This document shows positions 6,784-7,745 of a stretch of DNA of 7,745 nt, in pieces; positions within the stretch are counted from its first letter, which is position 1; each line of letters starts with the position of its first letter. The notes under the pieces are model-generated. The model worked only from the letters and a program-made list of their open reading frames with translations, was not told the origin of the DNA and made no database searches. The position numbers and the translations under genes were made by a program. Origin of the DNA: a bacterium (GTDB lineage: Bacteria; SZUA-182); the NCBI GenBank assembly GCA_003230635.1, contig QIFF01000140.1, forward strand, positions 1 through 7,745, written 5' to 3'.

Positions 6784-7281
6784 ATGAAGCGCCGCTTCCT
6801 GGTAGTAGCAGCTACACTGTGGGCTTTCTGGATTGCGCTTGCTAACCAGTTTAACCTGATGCATGCTTTGATCGGGTTAGTGGGAATCGGGTTGATTAGC
6901 CTTTTCTCCTTTAGTATTATTGAAGAATGGCTTATCCCCATAAAGTGGAGCTATAAAATCCCCTGGCGCTTGAGCCTCTTTTTTATAAAACGTCTTAAAT
7001 ACATTGTGCAGGCCAATATTGATCTGGCCGAGCGCTTGCTCGACCCGCAGTTACCCATTAATCCAGCCATTATCCGCCTCAAACACAAGCTGAAAAACCC
7101 TGTCGCCCGCGCCATCCTGGCCAATACCATTACCCTTACTCCGGGCACGTTAACGGCGGAAATCAATGAAGAGGATATTTACGTTCATTTCCTGGCCGAG
7201 GAATACCTGGATAATATCTTGTCCAGTAACCTCACCCAGCAAATCAGTCATGCTTTGCTTCTGGATGAGGAGAAAGGATGA
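6784..7281 (+). CDS. mnhE: Multisubunit Na+/H+ antiporter subunit E (MnhE/MrpE family)
   Basis: Small membrane subunit of the Mrp/Mnh multisubunit cation/proton antiporter, or of the related Mbh-type complexes, in the cytoplasmic membrane. With the start at 6784 it has 165 residues, the usual family length. Two hydrophobic segments lie at about 5-20 and 26-46. The family signature ILANTITLTPGTLT lies at 111-124, followed by IYVHFL (132-137). A TTG at 6703 would add 27 residues, but these are translated from a palindromic repeat and match no MrpE N-terminus. The ATG at 6784 has a G-run Shine-Dalgarno site 8 bases upstream. Its TGA stop abuts a 145-bp palindromic element; related operons usually have subunit F immediately here, often overlapping the stop. 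Confidence 0.93.
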   Translation: MKRRFLVVAATLWAFWIALANQFNLMHALIGLVGIGLISLFSFSIIEEWLIPIKWSYKIPWRLSLFFIKRLKYIVQANIDLAERLLDPQLPINPAIIRLKHKLKNPVARAILANTITLTPGTLTAEINEEDIYVHFLAEEYLDNILSSNLTQQISHALLLDEEKG

Positions 7282-7425
7282 ACCACAGAGTGCACAGAGG
7301 AATTCTCTCAGAAAAATGACAAATGCCAAAGCTCAAATGTCACAAAGCTACATGAGCAACGACAAAAGTTTTTGGCATTGGGATTTTGACATTTGACATT
7401 ATTTTTCTCTGTGTTCTCTGTGGTT
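7281..7425. repeat. 145-bp nested inverted repeat between mnhE and mnhF (MITE-like)
   Basis: Outer arms AACCACAGAGTGCACAGAG (7281-7299) and CTCTGTGTTCTCTGTGGTT (7407-7425) are inverse at 17 of 19 positions. Inner arms at 7315-7346 and 7369-7400, built from variants of AATGCCAAA and AATGTCAAA, match at about 24 of 32 positions. There is no reading frame of note. The element starts on the last base of the mnhE stop codon and ends 17 bases before the mnhF ATG. It fills almost all of the 160-bp gap in an operon whose genes are normally contiguous, which points to an insertion. Confidence 0.75.
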
Positions 7426-7441
7426 AGATTTTGGAGGAGTA

Positions 7442-7723
7442 ATGAAACTTTTTTTTCTGGTAATTATCTGCATCCTGCTGATTAACGCTATGATTTGCTT
7501 TTACCGGGTGATTACCGGGGTCAGTGTCCTGGACCGCATGGTGGCCATTAATATCATCGGCACCAAGACCCTGGTTATATTGGTGTTGGTATCTTATATT
7601 TTTGAGCAAGGTTTTTATCTGAATTTGGCCTTTGTTTATGCTCTTTTGAACTTTGTGGTTACTATTGCTGTGGCCCGCTACTTAGAGAGGGGGGGAGAAG
7701 AGCAATGCTTAGACTCATTCTAA
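7442..7723 (+). CDS. mnhF: Multisubunit Na+/H+ antiporter subunit F (MnhF/MrpF family)
   Basis: Three-helix membrane subunit of the same complex as the preceding gene; 93 residues, normal for the family. Hydrophobic segments lie at about 2-22, 36-54 and 58-77. The motif VLDRMVAINIIGTK (29-42) corresponds to the conserved DR-ALD-IGTN stretch, and FVYALLNF (64-71) to the conserved VYALLNF. GGAGGAG (7433-7439) directly before the ATG is the ribosome site, with a short spacer. Its last 19 bases overlap the next gene. A run of seven G at 7689-7695 lies in codons 83-85, and the C-terminal residues after it carry no family signature, so the exact C-terminus depends on that run being correct. Confidence 0.92.
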   Translation: MKLFFLVIICILLINAMICFYRVITGVSVLDRMVAINIIGTKTLVILVLVSYIFEQGFYLNLAFVYALLNFVVTIAVARYLERGGEEQCLDSF

Positions 7724-7745
7724 ATGCTTTGATAGTTCCCCTGGT
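7705..7745 (+). CDS. mnhG: Probable multisubunit Na+/H+ antiporter subunit G, only the first 13 codons in the window
   Basis: An ATG at 7705 opens a frame reading MLRLILNALIVPL to the window end, a hydrophobic start suited to the first helix of MrpG. GGGGAG at 7692-7697 gives a Shine-Dalgarno site 7 bases upstream, inside mnhF. The frame overlaps mnhF by 19 bases, a typical coupling in Mrp operons. The identity rests mainly on gene order (E, F, then G), because too little protein is visible for a motif match. Confidence 0.6.
   Translation, partial: MLRLILNALIVPL

Noticed and set aside
7166..7396. Small + strand reading frame running from the end of mnhE into the palindromic element
   Set aside because: It overlaps mnhE in another frame and then reads through repeat DNA; it has no ribosome site or recognisable motif.

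Overview
The window comes from a Gram-negative bacterium: it carries lpxC, the committed step of lipid A synthesis. Base composition is moderate. The intergenic regions hold several imperfect-palindrome repeats of the MITE/REP kind. The phylum cannot be fixed from this sequence; a deltaproteobacterial or uncultured candidate-phylum origin is a guess.

Left part (1-3278, + strand): the 3' five-sixths of topA (DNA topoisomerase I, N-terminal Toprim region outside the window), then 272 bp of non-coding DNA with a pair of near-identical 14-bp direct repeats, then a complete lpxC closed by a strong rho-independent terminator. This is housekeeping DNA.

Middle (3279-6523): a 122-bp nested palindrome (3320-3441), then a large membrane protein gene (TMTC-like GT-C fold plus five TPRs, + strand). 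It converges on a histone-deacetylase-family gene (- strand) with 20 bp between the two stop codons. Both genes lack a Shine-Dalgarno sequence. Each has a good -35/17 bp/-10 promoter whose -10 box lies only 6-9 bases before the ATG, so both are predicted to make leaderless or nearly leaderless mRNAs.

Right part (6524-7745, + strand): a repeat-rich divergent spacer, then the first genes of a multisubunit cation/proton antiporter operon in the order mnhE, mnhF, mnhG (mnhG cut by the window end). A 145-bp nested palindrome lies exactly at the mnhE stop codon and separates mnhE from mnhF. The mnhE ribosome-binding site and the end of mnhF both contain runs of seven G. The E-F-G-first gene order occurs in Mrp antiporters and also in Mbh/Mbx-type membrane-bound respiratory complexes; what follows outside the window decides between them.

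I see no defence system, CRISPR array, phage, tRNA or rRNA, and no clearly new multi-gene system. The best leads are the paired leaderless promoters, the insertion element inside the mnh operon, the G-tract at the mnhF/mnhG junction and the TMTC-like protein.
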